Assembly (NCBI RefSeq): GCF_946482605.1
Contig: NZ_CAMLSE010000006.1
Coordinates: forward strand, 248,001 to 312,000
Direction of reading: 5' to 3'
From: an uncultured Dyadobacter sp.
GTDB lineage: Bacteria; Bacteroidota; Bacteroidia; Cytophagales; Spirosomataceae
Length of the DNA stretch: 64,000 bases
Shown: positions 9,901-18,185 of the stretch, piece by piece
Layout of the letters: the number at the start of each line of letters is the position of its first letter
Position numbering within the stretch: position 1 is the stretch's first letter
The notes under the pieces: generated by a model
What the model was told of the DNA's origin: nothing
Database searches by the model: none
What the model saw: the letters and a program-made list of their open reading frames with translations, nothing else
Position numbers and translations under genes: made by a program

Positions 9901-10048
9901 CGGGGAACCGGGAAATGAAATCCAAAGTCCTATGGCCAAGGTGATCTTGGGTGGGCTTTTAAGCTCGACGCTTCTGAACCTGTTTATTGTGCCTGTGGTG
10001 TACCTGATGGTGCGCAAACGCCAAACCATAAAGTCTTCAACCATATAG
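6947..10048 (+). CDS. CusA/CzcA-family heavy-metal efflux RND pump
   Basis: A 1033-residue inner-membrane proton/substrate antiporter of the HME-RND group, full length for the family. The N-terminus has the typical first span and FPDLTAPTVAVLTEAHGMAP porter-domain entry. Transmembrane helix 4 carries the acidic relay motif AVGDLVDDAIIDVENVYRRL, and the second half repeats the fold, ending in a GIATRNGILLVSHYRTL segment and a LNLFIVPVVYLMV helix. Together with the adaptor before it and the TolC-type channel after it, it forms a tripartite pump exporting metal ions from the periplasm or cytoplasm. Which ion (Cu/Ag or Zn/Co/Cd) cannot be settled from sequence alone; the acidic TM4 motif differs from textbook CzcA and CusA forms. 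Confidence 0.93.
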   Translation: MLNKIILTALQNRFGVLVGAFLLLVGGWYAATTTEIDVFPDLTAPTVAVLTEAHGMAPEEVERLVTFPIETSVNGATSVRRVRSSSSAGISIVWVEFNWGTDIFRARQIVNEKLQTVASQLPQGTGAPTLAPQSSIMGEIMLIGLTAKKTSAMELRSLADWTLRPRLLATGGVSQVVIIGGDYKQYQLLLDPLKMKARQVSLSQVMDAATNANRNAAGGFLSQYNNEYLVRGMGRTNDTMQLASGVVKTNQGLPVLLSDVGDLTVGAAPKIGSGSLKGEPAIIMTVMKQPNTNTLELTARIDSAIQDLKKNLPVDVEINTRIFRQADFITASIDNIQRTLLEGAIFVVIILLLFLMNVRITVVSLVALPLSLLVSVITLRWLGFSINTMTLGGMAIAVGDLVDDAIIDVENVYRRLRENARLPVAQRAPVIDVIYHASVEIRASVISATFIIIAAFLPLFFLGGMEGKLLMPLGVSFVVSLLASLLIALTVTPVLCSYLLTSEKMLQRQSHDSWLVQHLNRWYQKALDHSLPYGKVLLGISALLLIGALLLLSTMGRSFLPEFNEGSLVVSAVSLPGISLEESNKIGSLVEKTLLTIPEISVTTRRTGRAELDEHAQGVNAAEIDAPFLLEDRSREAFMADVREKLATISGVNITIGQPLGHRIDHMLSGTRANLAIKVFGTDLPRLYSISKEIKTTLETTPGLVDLSIEQQVDIPQIQIKPDRQMLARYGITMGEFTKFVDVAFAGEKVGDVFEENRSYDLIVRFDEKSRSKIEALQNVTIDGVNGQKIPLGMVAKVVSTSGPNTINRENVQRRVVVSANVAGRDLRSVVEDVQKAINSNVKLPEGYRLEYGGQFESEAAASATIGIASLLSLLIIFMLLLSEFRQASLAGIILLNLPLALIGGVISLALSGSVISIPALIGFITLFGIATRNGILLVSHYRTLESQGQNLHDTVIAGSVDRLSPILMTALTAGLALIPLALAGGEPGNEIQSPMAKVILGGLLSSTLLNLFIVPVVYLMVRKRQTIKSSTI

Positions 10049-10054
10049 ACGGCT

Positions 10055-11245
10055 ATGAAACCATTAAGTTCTCTTGTGCTGATGAGCATTTTTTCGGCCG
10101 CGTCGCTGGCAGCAGTTGCCCAGAGCAGTATCGAAACGGTACTGCAATCTGTCCGGCAAAACAACAAAACCATCCTTGCCCAGCGTGACTATGAAGCCGC
10201 GCGCAAAATCGAAAGCAAAACGGGCCTTAACCCTGAAAACCCCTTTGTAGAATATGACCGGCTTCCTGGACGCCCCGACGGCGCGGGCGTGCAGCAGGAA
10301 TTCAGCGTTACTCAGCAGCTGGATTTTCCAACTGCATACGCCCGTAAGCGCAGGGTTGCCAGACAGATCACGTCTCAAAGTGAAGCCGATTCCAGGGTTG
10401 TTCGCCAGGACATTTTAGCTGATGCAAAAAAGGTCTGCGTTCAAATTGTTTATCATAACAAAAGAGGGGCAGAACTGGCTAGAAGGGCCGAAAGGGCGCA
10501 GCGTTTGGTGGATGATATTTCCGAAAAGCTAAAACTTACCGCAGCGACTGCCCTGGATTTAAACAAAGCCCGCCTGCAAAAGCTTGATGCTGAAAACCAT
10601 CTACGGCTCAACGGCAGTTTACTCCGCCAGCAGCTACTGAAGTTGGCGGAGCTAAATGGGGGAAACACCGTGCAACTTCCCGATACAGTTTACCCCGACC
10701 TTCCAGAGCTAGCGAACCTGCCTGTGTTGGACAGCTTGATCGAAGCTGCCGATCCAGGCCTTCTTTCTTTGAAACAGCAGATCGAGATCGATCAGGCCCG
10801 ACTTGCGCTAAGCCGCTCGCTGACACTTCCCAAGTTCCAGGTGGGTTATCATTACCAGAGCATTTTAGGACAGCGCTACCAGGGTTTCCACTTCGGGCTA
10901 TCTGTTCCGTTATGGCAGCAGGCGAATACCGTAAAGCTTGCGCAGGCCAACCAACTTTCCAGCACTTCCCGTTTGGAGGCAGAGCGCAGCCAGCATTACT
11001 CGTCGATTGTGCAGCTTTATGAGCAATACCAGGTGCAAAAGCAGGGCCTTGACCAATACCGCGCTTCGCTTACCGGGCTTGGAACGTTGCCCTTACTGGA
11101 TACAGCTTTGAAGTTATCCCAGATTACCGCCATTGAATATGTGCTGGAAACGACATATCTGTATGCCGCCACAGACACCTTGGGTGAGCTGGAACGGGAT
11201 TTACAACTGACGGCAGCAGACTTGTACAAGTACCAACTAAATTGA
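10055..11245 (+). CDS. TolC-family outer-membrane efflux protein (CusC/CzcC-like)
   Basis: A 396-residue outer-membrane channel subunit. It has an N-terminal signal peptide (LVLMSIFSAASLAAVAQ), then the two-fold repeated long helical segments of the OEP family, with heptad-like helices at about residues 100-190 and 275-350, and a short beta-barrel motif near FHFGLSVPLW. It starts 6 bases after the RND gene and ends 1 base before the next gene, so it belongs to the same transcript. It completes the tripartite pump by providing the exit duct through the outer membrane. Confidence 0.88.
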   Translation: MKPLSSLVLMSIFSAASLAAVAQSSIETVLQSVRQNNKTILAQRDYEAARKIESKTGLNPENPFVEYDRLPGRPDGAGVQQEFSVTQQLDFPTAYARKRRVARQITSQSEADSRVVRQDILADAKKVCVQIVYHNKRGAELARRAERAQRLVDDISEKLKLTAATALDLNKARLQKLDAENHLRLNGSLLRQQLLKLAELNGGNTVQLPDTVYPDLPELANLPVLDSLIEAADPGLLSLKQQIEIDQARLALSRSLTLPKFQVGYHYQSILGQRYQGFHFGLSVPLWQQANTVKLAQANQLSSTSRLEAERSQHYSSIVQLYEQYQVQKQGLDQYRASLTGLGTLPLLDTALKLSQITAIEYVLETTYLYAATDTLGELERDLQLTAADLYKYQLN

Positions 11246-11246
11246 T

Positions 11247-12488
11247 ATGTCCCTTCTTGCAAGTGTAACGGCCCCTTTCACTTCCCTGAAAAACCAGGTA
11301 TTTGCCAAGATATACTTTGCTCAAACGATCAGCCTGTTGGGGGATGCCTTTACTTGGGTGGGTATCGCTTTGATATCTTACCAGTTTGGACAGCAGCATT
11401 CAGCGAAGGTACTTTCGCTGGCGCTGACCATGCGGGTTACTGCTTTTATCTTGTTTTCACCTTTTGCGGGCGTATTGGCAGACCTTGTAGACCGAAAAAA
11501 GGTGCTTTACCTGACCCACTTCGCGCGGATGTGCATTGTCGGTTGCATGCCATTCGTACAAACGGAATGGCAGATTTACTTCCTTGTTTTTCTTTTAAAC
11601 GTCTTCAATGCTTTTTTCACGCCCACGTACCGCTCAGTTATTGCCCAGGTTTTGAAGACAGGCTATTACCGGGAAGGTATTGCCTTGTCAAATGCAACTG
11701 ATCAACTTCTAAGCGTATTGGGGCCTGGCATGGCAGGGATACTGGCCGTATGGCTTGGGGCCAGGGAAATCTTTTTTGTGGATGCAGCTACCTTTATTGT
11801 GGCCGGTATTTTGATCGTCCTTTTGCCAGCTACTGCCTTAGCACAGCTCCCGGCAGAAGATAATGAGCAAAAAACAAGTGCCACCGAGATCTGGAAGGAT
11901 GTTATCAAAGGAACCACACTACTTTTTGAGCCGGTCACCATTCGCTTTTCGCTGCTAATCGAATTTGTCTCAGCCATTGCCGGGGCCATGATCCTGGTCA
12001 ACACGGTTGGCCATATCAAAGATGGCTTGGGCTTGGCAGATAATTATTATGGATGGGTGATGTCCGCATTTGGCATCGGCGCGACCATCGCCGCATTTCT
12101 GTCGGCCAGTATTGACCGGACGGCAAGCAAACGAAAGTCATTGACCATTGGAATTTTCATTCTTGCCGTGGCTGTAACTTGCGCGAATCTGGCGACTTTC
12201 CCTGTTTTACTTGTGCTCTGGCTACTGGCTGGCCTGGGGCAAAGCTTGGCGGAAATGCCCTCAGAAATCCTGATTGGGGAACAGATTCCATCAGAGCAGC
12301 AAGGAAAAGTATATGGGGCGCACTTTGCCTGGTCGCATTTGTGGTGGGCGATCGCATATCCGATAGCGGGCTTTTTAGGCACAAAGTCCCCCGACCATGA
12401 TTTTATGATCGGGGGACTTATCGCGCTGCTTTTGGCAACGTTTGTTACATTGTTTTTTCGTCCAAATAAGGAGGTATTTTATAAATAG
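11247..12488 (+). CDS. MFS exporter in metal-efflux operon (MFS_3/NreB-like)
   Basis: A 413-residue major facilitator protein with 12 predicted spans. The motif-A-like loop GVLADLVDRKKVLYLTHFAR follows the second span and a large loop near residues 205-225 separates the halves. The overall pattern fits the MFS_3 group, which includes the nickel exporter NreB and EntS-type exporters. It lies 1 base after the TolC-like gene and ends the rightward operon, overlapping the convergent chrA gene by 10 bases. A role as a second exporter for a metal or small compound is inferred from context. Near the 3' end its coding sequence contains an unusually strong 15-bp hairpin (12384-12419). Confidence 0.82.
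   Translation: MSLLASVTAPFTSLKNQVFAKIYFAQTISLLGDAFTWVGIALISYQFGQQHSAKVLSLALTMRVTAFILFSPFAGVLADLVDRKKVLYLTHFARMCIVGCMPFVQTEWQIYFLVFLLNVFNAFFTPTYRSVIAQVLKTGYYREGIALSNATDQLLSVLGPGMAGILAVWLGAREIFFVDAATFIVAGILIVLLPATALAQLPAEDNEQKTSATEIWKDVIKGTTLLFEPVTIRFSLLIEFVSAIAGAMILVNTVGHIKDGLGLADNYYGWVMSAFGIGATIAAFLSASIDRTASKRKSLTIGIFILAVAVTCANLATFPVLLVLWLLAGLGQSLAEMPSEILIGEQIPSEQQGKVYGAHFAWSHLWWAIAYPIAGFLGTKSPDHDFMIGGLIALLLATFVTLFFRPNKEVFYK
12384..12419. repeat. Intragenic inverted repeat (15-bp stem)
   Basis: The arm AAGTCCCCCGACCAT at 12384-12398 is complementary at 14 of 15 positions to ATGATCGGGGGACTT at 12405-12419, around a 6-base loop. It lies inside the MFS coding frame near its C-terminus, about 70 bases before the stop. 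It is not followed by a T-run, so a classic terminator is unlikely. Confidence 0.8.
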
Positions 12489-13666
12489 GATTTGATGCAA
12501 AATCCAACAATGGCTGCCACTAAAATGATGTAAGTTTCTTGTAATTTCTTGATATAAATCAGTGAAAGGATGGTAGCCAAAGCGATAACGGCAGACGCCA
12601 CATCGACGATCGAGCGGGTCGCAATGACGAATACCGATCCTACCAGCGCGCCGACTACAGCTGCTGTGATCCCATCGACAAACGCTTTGATACTTGTATT
12701 TTTGGAGATCTTTTTAAAGTAAGGTGCAGGCAAAACCGTGAAAACAAAGCAGGGAAGAAAAACGCCCAATGCCGCCACGGTTGCACCTGCGAATCCGGAG
12801 ACCAGAAAGCCGATGAAACCTACTGTGATCACAACGGGCCCAGGCGTGATCATAGCGACAGCGACAGAATCAAGGAACTGCTGCTCGTTGAGCCAACCCA
12901 TTTCACCTACAACACCTGCCTGCAAAAATGGGATGATCGCAAGGCCACTGCCAAACACAAATGCGCCGGCCTCAGTGAAAAAGAGCCCTAATTTCATAAG
13001 CTCGCCGGGCTCGTATTGCCAGAAGCCCGTACCTGCTAAAAGAGCAACAGATAAAGAAGTATCCTTTCTCTGTAGCCATTTCGGCGGTGCTTTTACGACC
13101 ATATAAATAAATCCAAGCAGGATAAAAAGCCAGACTTCCTCCCTTTGGGTGATGGCGGTAACAACCGCCATCGTCAAAAAGAACAGCCATAATAGCCACC
13201 TGCTTTTAATCGCCTGCGGCTCGATCTTGCTGATTGATTTGAGCGTTAGCTTATAACAGCTCAATGTAATAATACCAATCACGGCAGCGCCCACACCATA
13301 GAATACAGATTGCATCCATGGAAGCCCTCCGTATACTTTGTATGCCATACCCAGCAACACAACCATCAAAAAGGACGGCAGTACAAAGGCCAGCCCGGTC
13401 ACTGTAGCGCCCCAGACACCATAATGCACGTAGCCCAGATAAATACCGAGCTGGGCGGCCAGAGGGCCCGGAGCAAGCTGCGCAAGCGCGAGGCCTTCGC
13501 GGTATTCATCCTCTGAGATCCACTTTTTGTCCTCCACCAGATCGCGGTGCATATAGCCGATCAGGGCAACCGGGCCGCCAAAGCCAACTGTTCCGAGTTT
13601 AAGAAAGTACCTGGTCAGCTCGGCCAGACTGTACTTCGTTGTTTGTGTTTGGGTTACGGTTTCCAT
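12479..13666 (-). CDS. chrA: Chromate transporter ChrA, two-domain type
   Basis: A 395-residue CHR-superfamily membrane protein of the long-chain type, which exports chromate from the cytoplasm. The two homologous halves are both visible. The first has VGFGGPVALIGYMHRDLV and LAQLAPGPLAAQLGIYLGY; the second has FVFGSGLAIIPFLQAG and AMITPGPVVITVGFIGFLV. The start at 13666 overlaps the end of the chrB-like gene by 13 bases, so the two are translationally coupled. It is the last gene of the leftward operon and overlaps the convergent MFS gene by 10 bases. Function is assigned with good certainty from these signatures and from the chrB, chrL and chrE-like neighbours. Confidence 0.93.
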   Translation of the reverse strand: METVTQTQTTKYSLAELTRYFLKLGTVGFGGPVALIGYMHRDLVEDKKWISEDEYREGLALAQLAPGPLAAQLGIYLGYVHYGVWGATVTGLAFVLPSFLMVVLLGMAYKVYGGLPWMQSVFYGVGAAVIGIITLSCYKLTLKSISKIEPQAIKSRWLLWLFFLTMAVVTAITQREEVWLFILLGFIYMVVKAPPKWLQRKDTSLSVALLAGTGFWQYEPGELMKLGLFFTEAGAFVFGSGLAIIPFLQAGVVGEMGWLNEQQFLDSVAVAMITPGPVVITVGFIGFLVSGFAGATVAALGVFLPCFVFTVLPAPYFKKISKNTSIKAFVDGITAAVVGALVGSVFVIATRSIVDVASAVIALATILSLIYIKKLQETYIILVAAIVGFCIKSYL

Positions 13667-14100
13667 GTATGTCTTTCATTTTGTAAGTATTTTGCCCAGG
13701 CGTAAAGCGCATCGTATATTTTCAGACCGACCTCAAGCATTTGATGGTCGTCGCGGATAGTATGGGAAAGCCCGGCTGAAATGGCCCACAGGCCAGCCGC
13801 CTGCGGTGCCATTTCAAAACGGTCTGTGTCGGCAGCCCTGACAATGATCGCAAGCTCTTTGATGGCAGGATCATCAATATGGTGTTTGGCCACGATGTAG
13901 TCAAAGCTGCACTGGTCGCCATAATGGGAGTACTCCGCGCCGTCGATATCATAAGGGATCGCGCTCATCTCCCTGGCCCTTTCAAAGACCTGCTCCTTTG
14001 GCACGTAATAAAAAATGGCTTCGCTGTCCACAAAGTTCTTGATCAGCCACGGGCAGGCGATCCTATCGATCTTGGGGCGTTCGCGGGTAATCCAGTTCAT
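13654..14100 (-). CDS. ChrB C-terminal-domain protein (chromate resistance)
   Basis: A 148-residue protein matching the C-terminal domain of ChrB, the chromate-sensing/accessory factor. It shows the start WITRERPKIDRIACPWLIKN, the central FDYIVAKHHIDDPAIKEL segment, and the later RAADTDRF and SHTIRDDHQMLE stretches. Full-length proteobacterial ChrB is about 310 residues with an N-terminal regulatory domain; that half is absent here. This shortened form is known beside chrA in other phyla. Without the N-terminal domain it is less likely to be the DNA-binding repressor. It lies 4 bases after the DUF1259 gene and overlaps chrA. Confidence 0.88.
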   Translation of the reverse strand: MNWITRERPKIDRIACPWLIKNFVDSEAIFYYVPKEQVFERAREMSAIPYDIDGAEYSHYGDQCSFDYIVAKHHIDDPAIKELAIIVRAADTDRFEMAPQAAGLWAISAGLSHTIRDDHQMLEVGLKIYDALYAWAKYLQNERHTWKP

Positions 14101-14104
14101 CGCT

Positions 14105-15091
14105 CTAATGCGTCGAGTGGGTCGCTTTCACGGGCTTTCCAAGTACATCGAGCGCCGCCCTGAAACCTTTGGCGAGCGTGGTAGCCGGTCCGCGGCCATA
14201 GTAATGCAGGAAAATGATCCTTGGATTTTCCCCGAACATATGGTTGTGAAGCGCTACCACTTCCAGGTTATTAGAGCGCAGTACTTTAATGACAGCGTTT
14301 ACCTCATCTTCCAGCATGGCAATATCCCCGGCCACGTGGGCGCTGTCCTTGTTGCCTGCAAAACTTGCCCAGGAGTTTAACCCGATAGCGGCAGTCATTT
14401 CTGCGCCCATGGCCATTACGGTGATATCGTCCCTCCCCACGGTGTACTTGTAGGTCGGGCCGTTCACAGTTCCGGTGTATTTGACGATGCCATCCAATGC
14501 AGGCAGGTCAAACAATTCTTTGCCGGTAGTGGTCGGCGGGGCAGACGGTGCAGGCTGGTTGGCTGGTGAAATCTTGGCATCTTTAATGGTTGCCGCAAAC
14601 TTTTTGGCCAGTTCCTCCGGTGTTCCCATGCCGTGCAGGTGCATATAGAATATGCGAGGCTGCTCATAGAAAAAGTGGTTATGAATTGCCCCGATTTCAA
14701 GGCCATTGGCATGGGCTGCGGAAATCAAAGGGTTTACTTCTTCTTCAAGCAGAACAGTATCGCTCATCAATACGGCAGATTTTCCGTCCACGGTTTTTTT
14801 GATAGAAGCCCATCCGCCAAAACCAAATGGGATTGGAACGGGCTCTCCTTTAATAGTCACTTTCAAATCATTGCGCGGAAGCGGCGTGGTATGGACTGCC
14901 TGAGCTTCGTTATAAGTGCCTTTTTTACCCATAGCAGCTTCAATGGCCGCAATTTCATCTTTCGTAAGGGCAGGCGTCTTAGCCGGAAGATTATTCCCTT
15001 TTGAAATATGTGCGCCTGTCAATCCGGCCGCAGTGAAATAAGCACCTGTTTTCAGCCAGTCTCTACGGGAAAAAAATGTGTTGGTCTTCAT
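14105..15091 (-). CDS. DUF1259 / LppY-LpqO family protein (ChrL-like)
   Basis: A 328-residue exported protein with a twin-arginine-like leader (FFSRRDWLKTGAYFTAAGLT) and two similar halves, each a DUF1259 repeat. The first half carries AIHNHFFYEQPRIFYMHLHG, the second VALHNHMFGENPRIIFLHYY, so the paired histidines are duplicated. The family includes ChrL of the Arthrobacter sp. FB24 chromate determinant and mycobacterial LppY/LpqO. Position between a chrE-like rhodanese gene and chrB supports a role in chromate resistance, possibly periplasmic oxyanion or metal handling, but the biochemical function is unknown. The ATG at 15091 begins the leader; a longer frame to 15184 would overlap the rhodanese gene. 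Confidence 0.85.
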   Translation of the reverse strand: MKTNTFFSRRDWLKTGAYFTAAGLTGAHISKGNNLPAKTPALTKDEIAAIEAAMGKKGTYNEAQAVHTTPLPRNDLKVTIKGEPVPIPFGFGGWASIKKTVDGKSAVLMSDTVLLEEEVNPLISAAHANGLEIGAIHNHFFYEQPRIFYMHLHGMGTPEELAKKFAATIKDAKISPANQPAPSAPPTTTGKELFDLPALDGIVKYTGTVNGPTYKYTVGRDDITVMAMGAEMTAAIGLNSWASFAGNKDSAHVAGDIAMLEDEVNAVIKVLRSNNLEVVALHNHMFGENPRIIFLHYYGRGPATTLAKGFRAALDVLGKPVKATHSTH

Positions 15092-15144
15092 AGGTTGGTT
15101 GATTATTTTCTTAACTGAATATTTACAGCATTTTACCTTAATCA

Positions 15145-15582
15145 CTATTTTAATGTAACCGTGGCACCTTTCTGCTCTTTCCACTCCTCAATGCCGCCCG
15201 TCAATCTCAGCGCAGTAAACCCCGACTGACGAAGGTGGTCAACAACCTGCTGACTGACCTTATGTCCATGCACACAGTAAATAACCACTGGCTTGGTTTT
15301 GTCCAGGGATTCCGCCCATTGCGCAACCTGTGTGGGATCCCTCCATTTGGCGCCTGGGATCACCTGCGTTCTGTCAAAGTCCTTCAACAGGCGCGCGTCG
15401 ATGATTTGAAGCCGGGCAGATGCCTTCATCAATGATTTCAATTCTACTACCGAAATCGAATCGGATTTGTGGGTGCTGTCTTGTCGGGAAATCGTCACGT
15501 TTTCGCTTACATGGCTGGCCCGGGCGTTTGTCAGCAAAGCGATGCCCGAAAAGAGCATAAGCCAAATCAATTTATTTTTCAT
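15145..15582 (-). CDS. Exported rhodanese-like protein (ChrE-like)
   Basis: A 145-residue protein with a signal peptide (LIWLMLFSGIALLTNARA) and one rhodanese domain. The active-site loop reads YCVHGHKVSQQ, with the nucleophilic cysteine retained, and the C-terminus ends with LTGGIEEWKEQ, the usual closing motif. Single-domain rhodaneses of the ChrE type occur in chromate-resistance clusters, for example in Cupriavidus metallidurans. A sulfur-transfer or chromate-thiol role is proposed there but not settled. The start at 15582 is chosen because the signal peptide begins there. It lies 53 bases upstream of the DUF1259 gene. Confidence 0.82.
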   Translation of the reverse strand: MKNKLIWLMLFSGIALLTNARASHVSENVTISRQDSTHKSDSISVVELKSLMKASARLQIIDARLLKDFDRTQVIPGAKWRDPTQVAQWAESLDKTKPVVIYCVHGHKVSQQVVDHLRQSGFTALRLTGGIEEWKEQKGATVTLK

Positions 15583-15787
15583 AGGTTCTATTGAGTTTGT
15601 TTCGCATTTGAGTTGAATAGCAAGAACTTGCATTTTTGATTGCTGCATATCAATCCAGCCCGTCGATCAATTGCGCCTTCCAAACGATATGGCAATACTA
15701 TCCAATTGCATTCTCTTATGATAGAATGAAAATGACGATTTGTATATTCTTTACCTTTTACATTCATATAAGCAACGTAGCCTTCGA
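15583..15787. other. Intergenic region between adaptor and rhodanese genes
   Basis: About 205 bases without a gene, AT-rich near 15700-15780. It may carry a promoter for the rhodanese-DUF1259-chrB-chrA transcript, which would split the leftward genes into two units. No strong hairpin is evident. Confidence 0.35.
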
Positions 15788-16897
15788 TTAATTTTTGACA
15801 GGCTTTACATGTACCGAAACATCGGGCTTTAACTCTTCATTTGCCTTTAAGACCAAGGTATCCCCAGTAGCGATACTGCCAAACACTTCAATTCTGTCCC
15901 CTAAGTTCAGGCCCTGGTTTATATCCACCCACTCGGTTTTTCCGTGCCTGACCTTTATGGCAAATTTCTTTTCCAATGTCGTTACGATCGCAGAGGAAGG
16001 AAGGGTAATCCCGGGTTTTGTCCGTTGGAGCGACAGTTTAGCATCAGCGTACATGCCCGCTTTCAATAATTTTTCCGGATTGGGTACCTCAAACTCCCAT
16101 ATTTCACTCCTGGTGGCATTATCGATATTTTCAGATTTGCGGACCAGCCTGGCCTCAAAAACCTTCTCCGGCATCGCCTTGGTGGTGAATTTGATGCTTT
16201 GTTTTTTTAATGAAGTACCTGCATAAACTTCGGGAACGGCCACTTGCAGCCTTAGGCGGGAAATATCCTCAATGATCAGCAGTGGCAACTCGCTGGGGTT
16301 ACCTACAAAAGTGCCTTCGTGGGCATTTCGCTTGATCACTACACCATTAAAGGGAGATGTGATAGCCAGATAGTTACCTATCTGTTTATATGTGGCCGCA
16401 TTGTAGATCGCCGCTTTGTAATCCGCACTATCGGCAAGGAAGATATTTTTTACCTTTTCCAGTTCGCTGGCAGCTATTACGCCATCGGTTTCTGAAGCTG
16501 AATGGATACGATCATAATTGTCTTTGCTGGCCAGGTATTTTGCTTTCGCAGATTGAATTTTTTCCGTAAACTCACTTACTCTGGAGGTAATCTCAGGCGC
16601 ATCGATCAGCGCCAGCAGTTGGCCTTTCCGGACCCGGGTGCCGATATCCACATTTATTTTTTTAAGATATCCCTGGACCTTCGACCGGATTTCCACCCGT
16701 TCGTAGGGAAGCAGCTCACTGGGCAGCGTGATCGTTTTTTCAACAGAGTCGCTTTTGGCAATGTAGATGGCAACAGAGTCTACTTTTTCTTGTCTGGCAT
16801 CCGCCGTTTTAGCATCGTGCTTCTGTTCTTTGCTATTGCAAGCATAAAAGAGAATGACGCAGCAGGCGCTGGCGAAAATTTTTATCATGGTACCCAT
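15788..16897 (-). CDS. RND efflux periplasmic adaptor subunit
   Basis: A 369-residue membrane-fusion lipoprotein (signal CCVILFYACNSKEQ). It has the lipoyl-like halves VEIRSKVQGYLKKINVDIGT and AITSPFNGVVIKRNAHEGTF flanking a helical hairpin (about residues 95-150), then beta-barrel and C-terminal domains. It is the partner of the RND pump directly upstream, whose stop lies 4 bases before this start at 16897; an alternative ATG is at 16888. It is a different lineage from the adaptor at 5423. Because the pump gene is truncated, this adaptor has probably lost its cognate partner. No outer-membrane channel gene lies in this operon. Confidence 0.88.
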   Translation of the reverse strand: MGTMIKIFASACCVILFYACNSKEQKHDAKTADARQEKVDSVAIYIAKSDSVEKTITLPSELLPYERVEIRSKVQGYLKKINVDIGTRVRKGQLLALIDAPEITSRVSEFTEKIQSAKAKYLASKDNYDRIHSASETDGVIAASELEKVKNIFLADSADYKAAIYNAATYKQIGNYLAITSPFNGVVIKRNAHEGTFVGNPSELPLLIIEDISRLRLQVAVPEVYAGTSLKKQSIKFTTKAMPEKVFEARLVRKSENIDNATRSEIWEFEVPNPEKLLKAGMYADAKLSLQRTKPGITLPSSAIVTTLEKKFAIKVRHGKTEWVDINQGLNLGDRIEVFGSIATGDTLVLKANEELKPDVSVHVKPVKN

Positions 16898-16901
16898 TTT
16901 T

Positions 16902-18182
16902 TTACTGGCCAAAATTTTTGCTCTCATTGTCATCAGGATCGAGGGAAACACCCACATATTTTTTGTTGCCTATCCAGGAATTATATATCAGGGGTGTGAT
17001 AAACAGAGTTGTTATCGTTGAAAATAGCAAGCCTCCAATGACGGCCACACCCAAGGGTGCAGTCTGCTGGCCGCCTTCGCCAATGCCTACGGCCATAGGG
17101 ATCATACCGGCAATCATGGCAGAAGCCGTCATTAAAATGGGGCGAAGCCTCGTTTTTGCTGCCTGGATACCAATGTTTTGAGATGGAAGATTCTGTATCC
17201 GGACAGATTCGGCACTGGTTACCAGTAAAATCACATTCGCTACCGACACGCCAATTGCCATAATGCAGCCCATAAATGACTGAATATTCAGACTATGACC
17301 CGCCAGCGAAAAAAGCAGAAACGAGCCTGTGACCACTGCCGGGATAACCGACAGTACGATCAGCGGTATCCTCAGTGATTGAAAATAGGCTGACAACATT
17401 AAAAAAATCACCAATACAGCCAGGAGCAAACCAAGTGAGAGCTCACTTAAAGTCTGATCCAGTAACTCGGACTGGCCGCGCAAATAGACTTTCATTCCCA
17501 CGGGCAGTTCCCCCAACCGCTTTATAGCCTGGTTAACCTGGCCCACAGCCGCCCCCAGGTCTTTTTCGTGCAGATTCGCCGTGACAGTAATGAACCGCTG
17601 CTGGTTCATACGGTCGTATTCTCCTACGGTATTGGTTTTTTTCCAATCTGCGATATCGCGCAGATATAAATTATTGCCATTAGCCTGACTGATCGGAATT
17701 TGCTCGATCTGCTCGGGGCTGTTCATTAAATACTGGGGATATTCCACCTGTACCTGAAAAGAATTGCCGCCCGCCTTATCAAGCCAGTATACTGGTTGTG
17801 TGTTGCGACTGGAAGAAACAGCCGCGGTGACAGACTTGCCCGCTTGCTCAATCGATAGCCCCATTTGTCCCATTCTGACGCGGTCATAGTGGATCTGTAA
17901 ACTTGGATAATCCAAAGGGATTCCAATCTGCACATCCCGCAAAAAGCTTATTTTGCCGATGTCTGCTTTTAACCGCTCGGCATATTGCCTGCCTTGCGCC
18001 AGGTCCTTACCCTGTACCAGCACTTCGATCGGTGTGTTGGAGCCCTGGCTGATCACCTGGTCTACCAGGTCAGCCGGTTCAAAGGAAATACTGGCACCGG
18101 GGATTTCCTTCAATACCTTATCCCGGATCTGTTCCTTCAAAGCTTCAATGCTTATCCCGGAGCCATTGACCAGGTTAGCCTT
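16902..18182 (-). pseudogene. RND efflux pump, C-terminal ~40% only (5' truncated)
   Basis: The surviving 426 codons match the second half of an RND inner-membrane pump. They include the porter subdomain (FEPADLVDQVISQGSNTPIE), the helix LLLAVLVIFLMLSAYFQSLR, a MAIGVSVANVILLVTSAE segment and the final RLRPILMTASAMIAGMIPMA and LFSTITTLFITPLIYNSW helices. A complete pump is about 1030-1060 residues. Reading upstream, homology-like sequence (ANLVNGSGISIEALKEQ) continues to about 18182 and then hits an in-frame TAG, with no RND N-terminus beyond. A TTG at 18140 could initiate a fragment, but a half pump would not work. On the other side of this point lies the beheaded T9SS gene. Confidence 0.85.
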
Positions 18183-18185
18183 CTA
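18176..18185. other. Recombination junction: right end of metal island
   Basis: The RND reading frame on the minus strand is homologous up to about 18182 and the T9SS reading frame on the plus strand is recognisable from about 18179. The two genes therefore meet head to head within a few bases, each missing its 5' end. No insertion sequence end or obvious target duplication is visible at the point itself. This looks like a deletion or illegitimate recombination joint. Confidence 0.7.
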
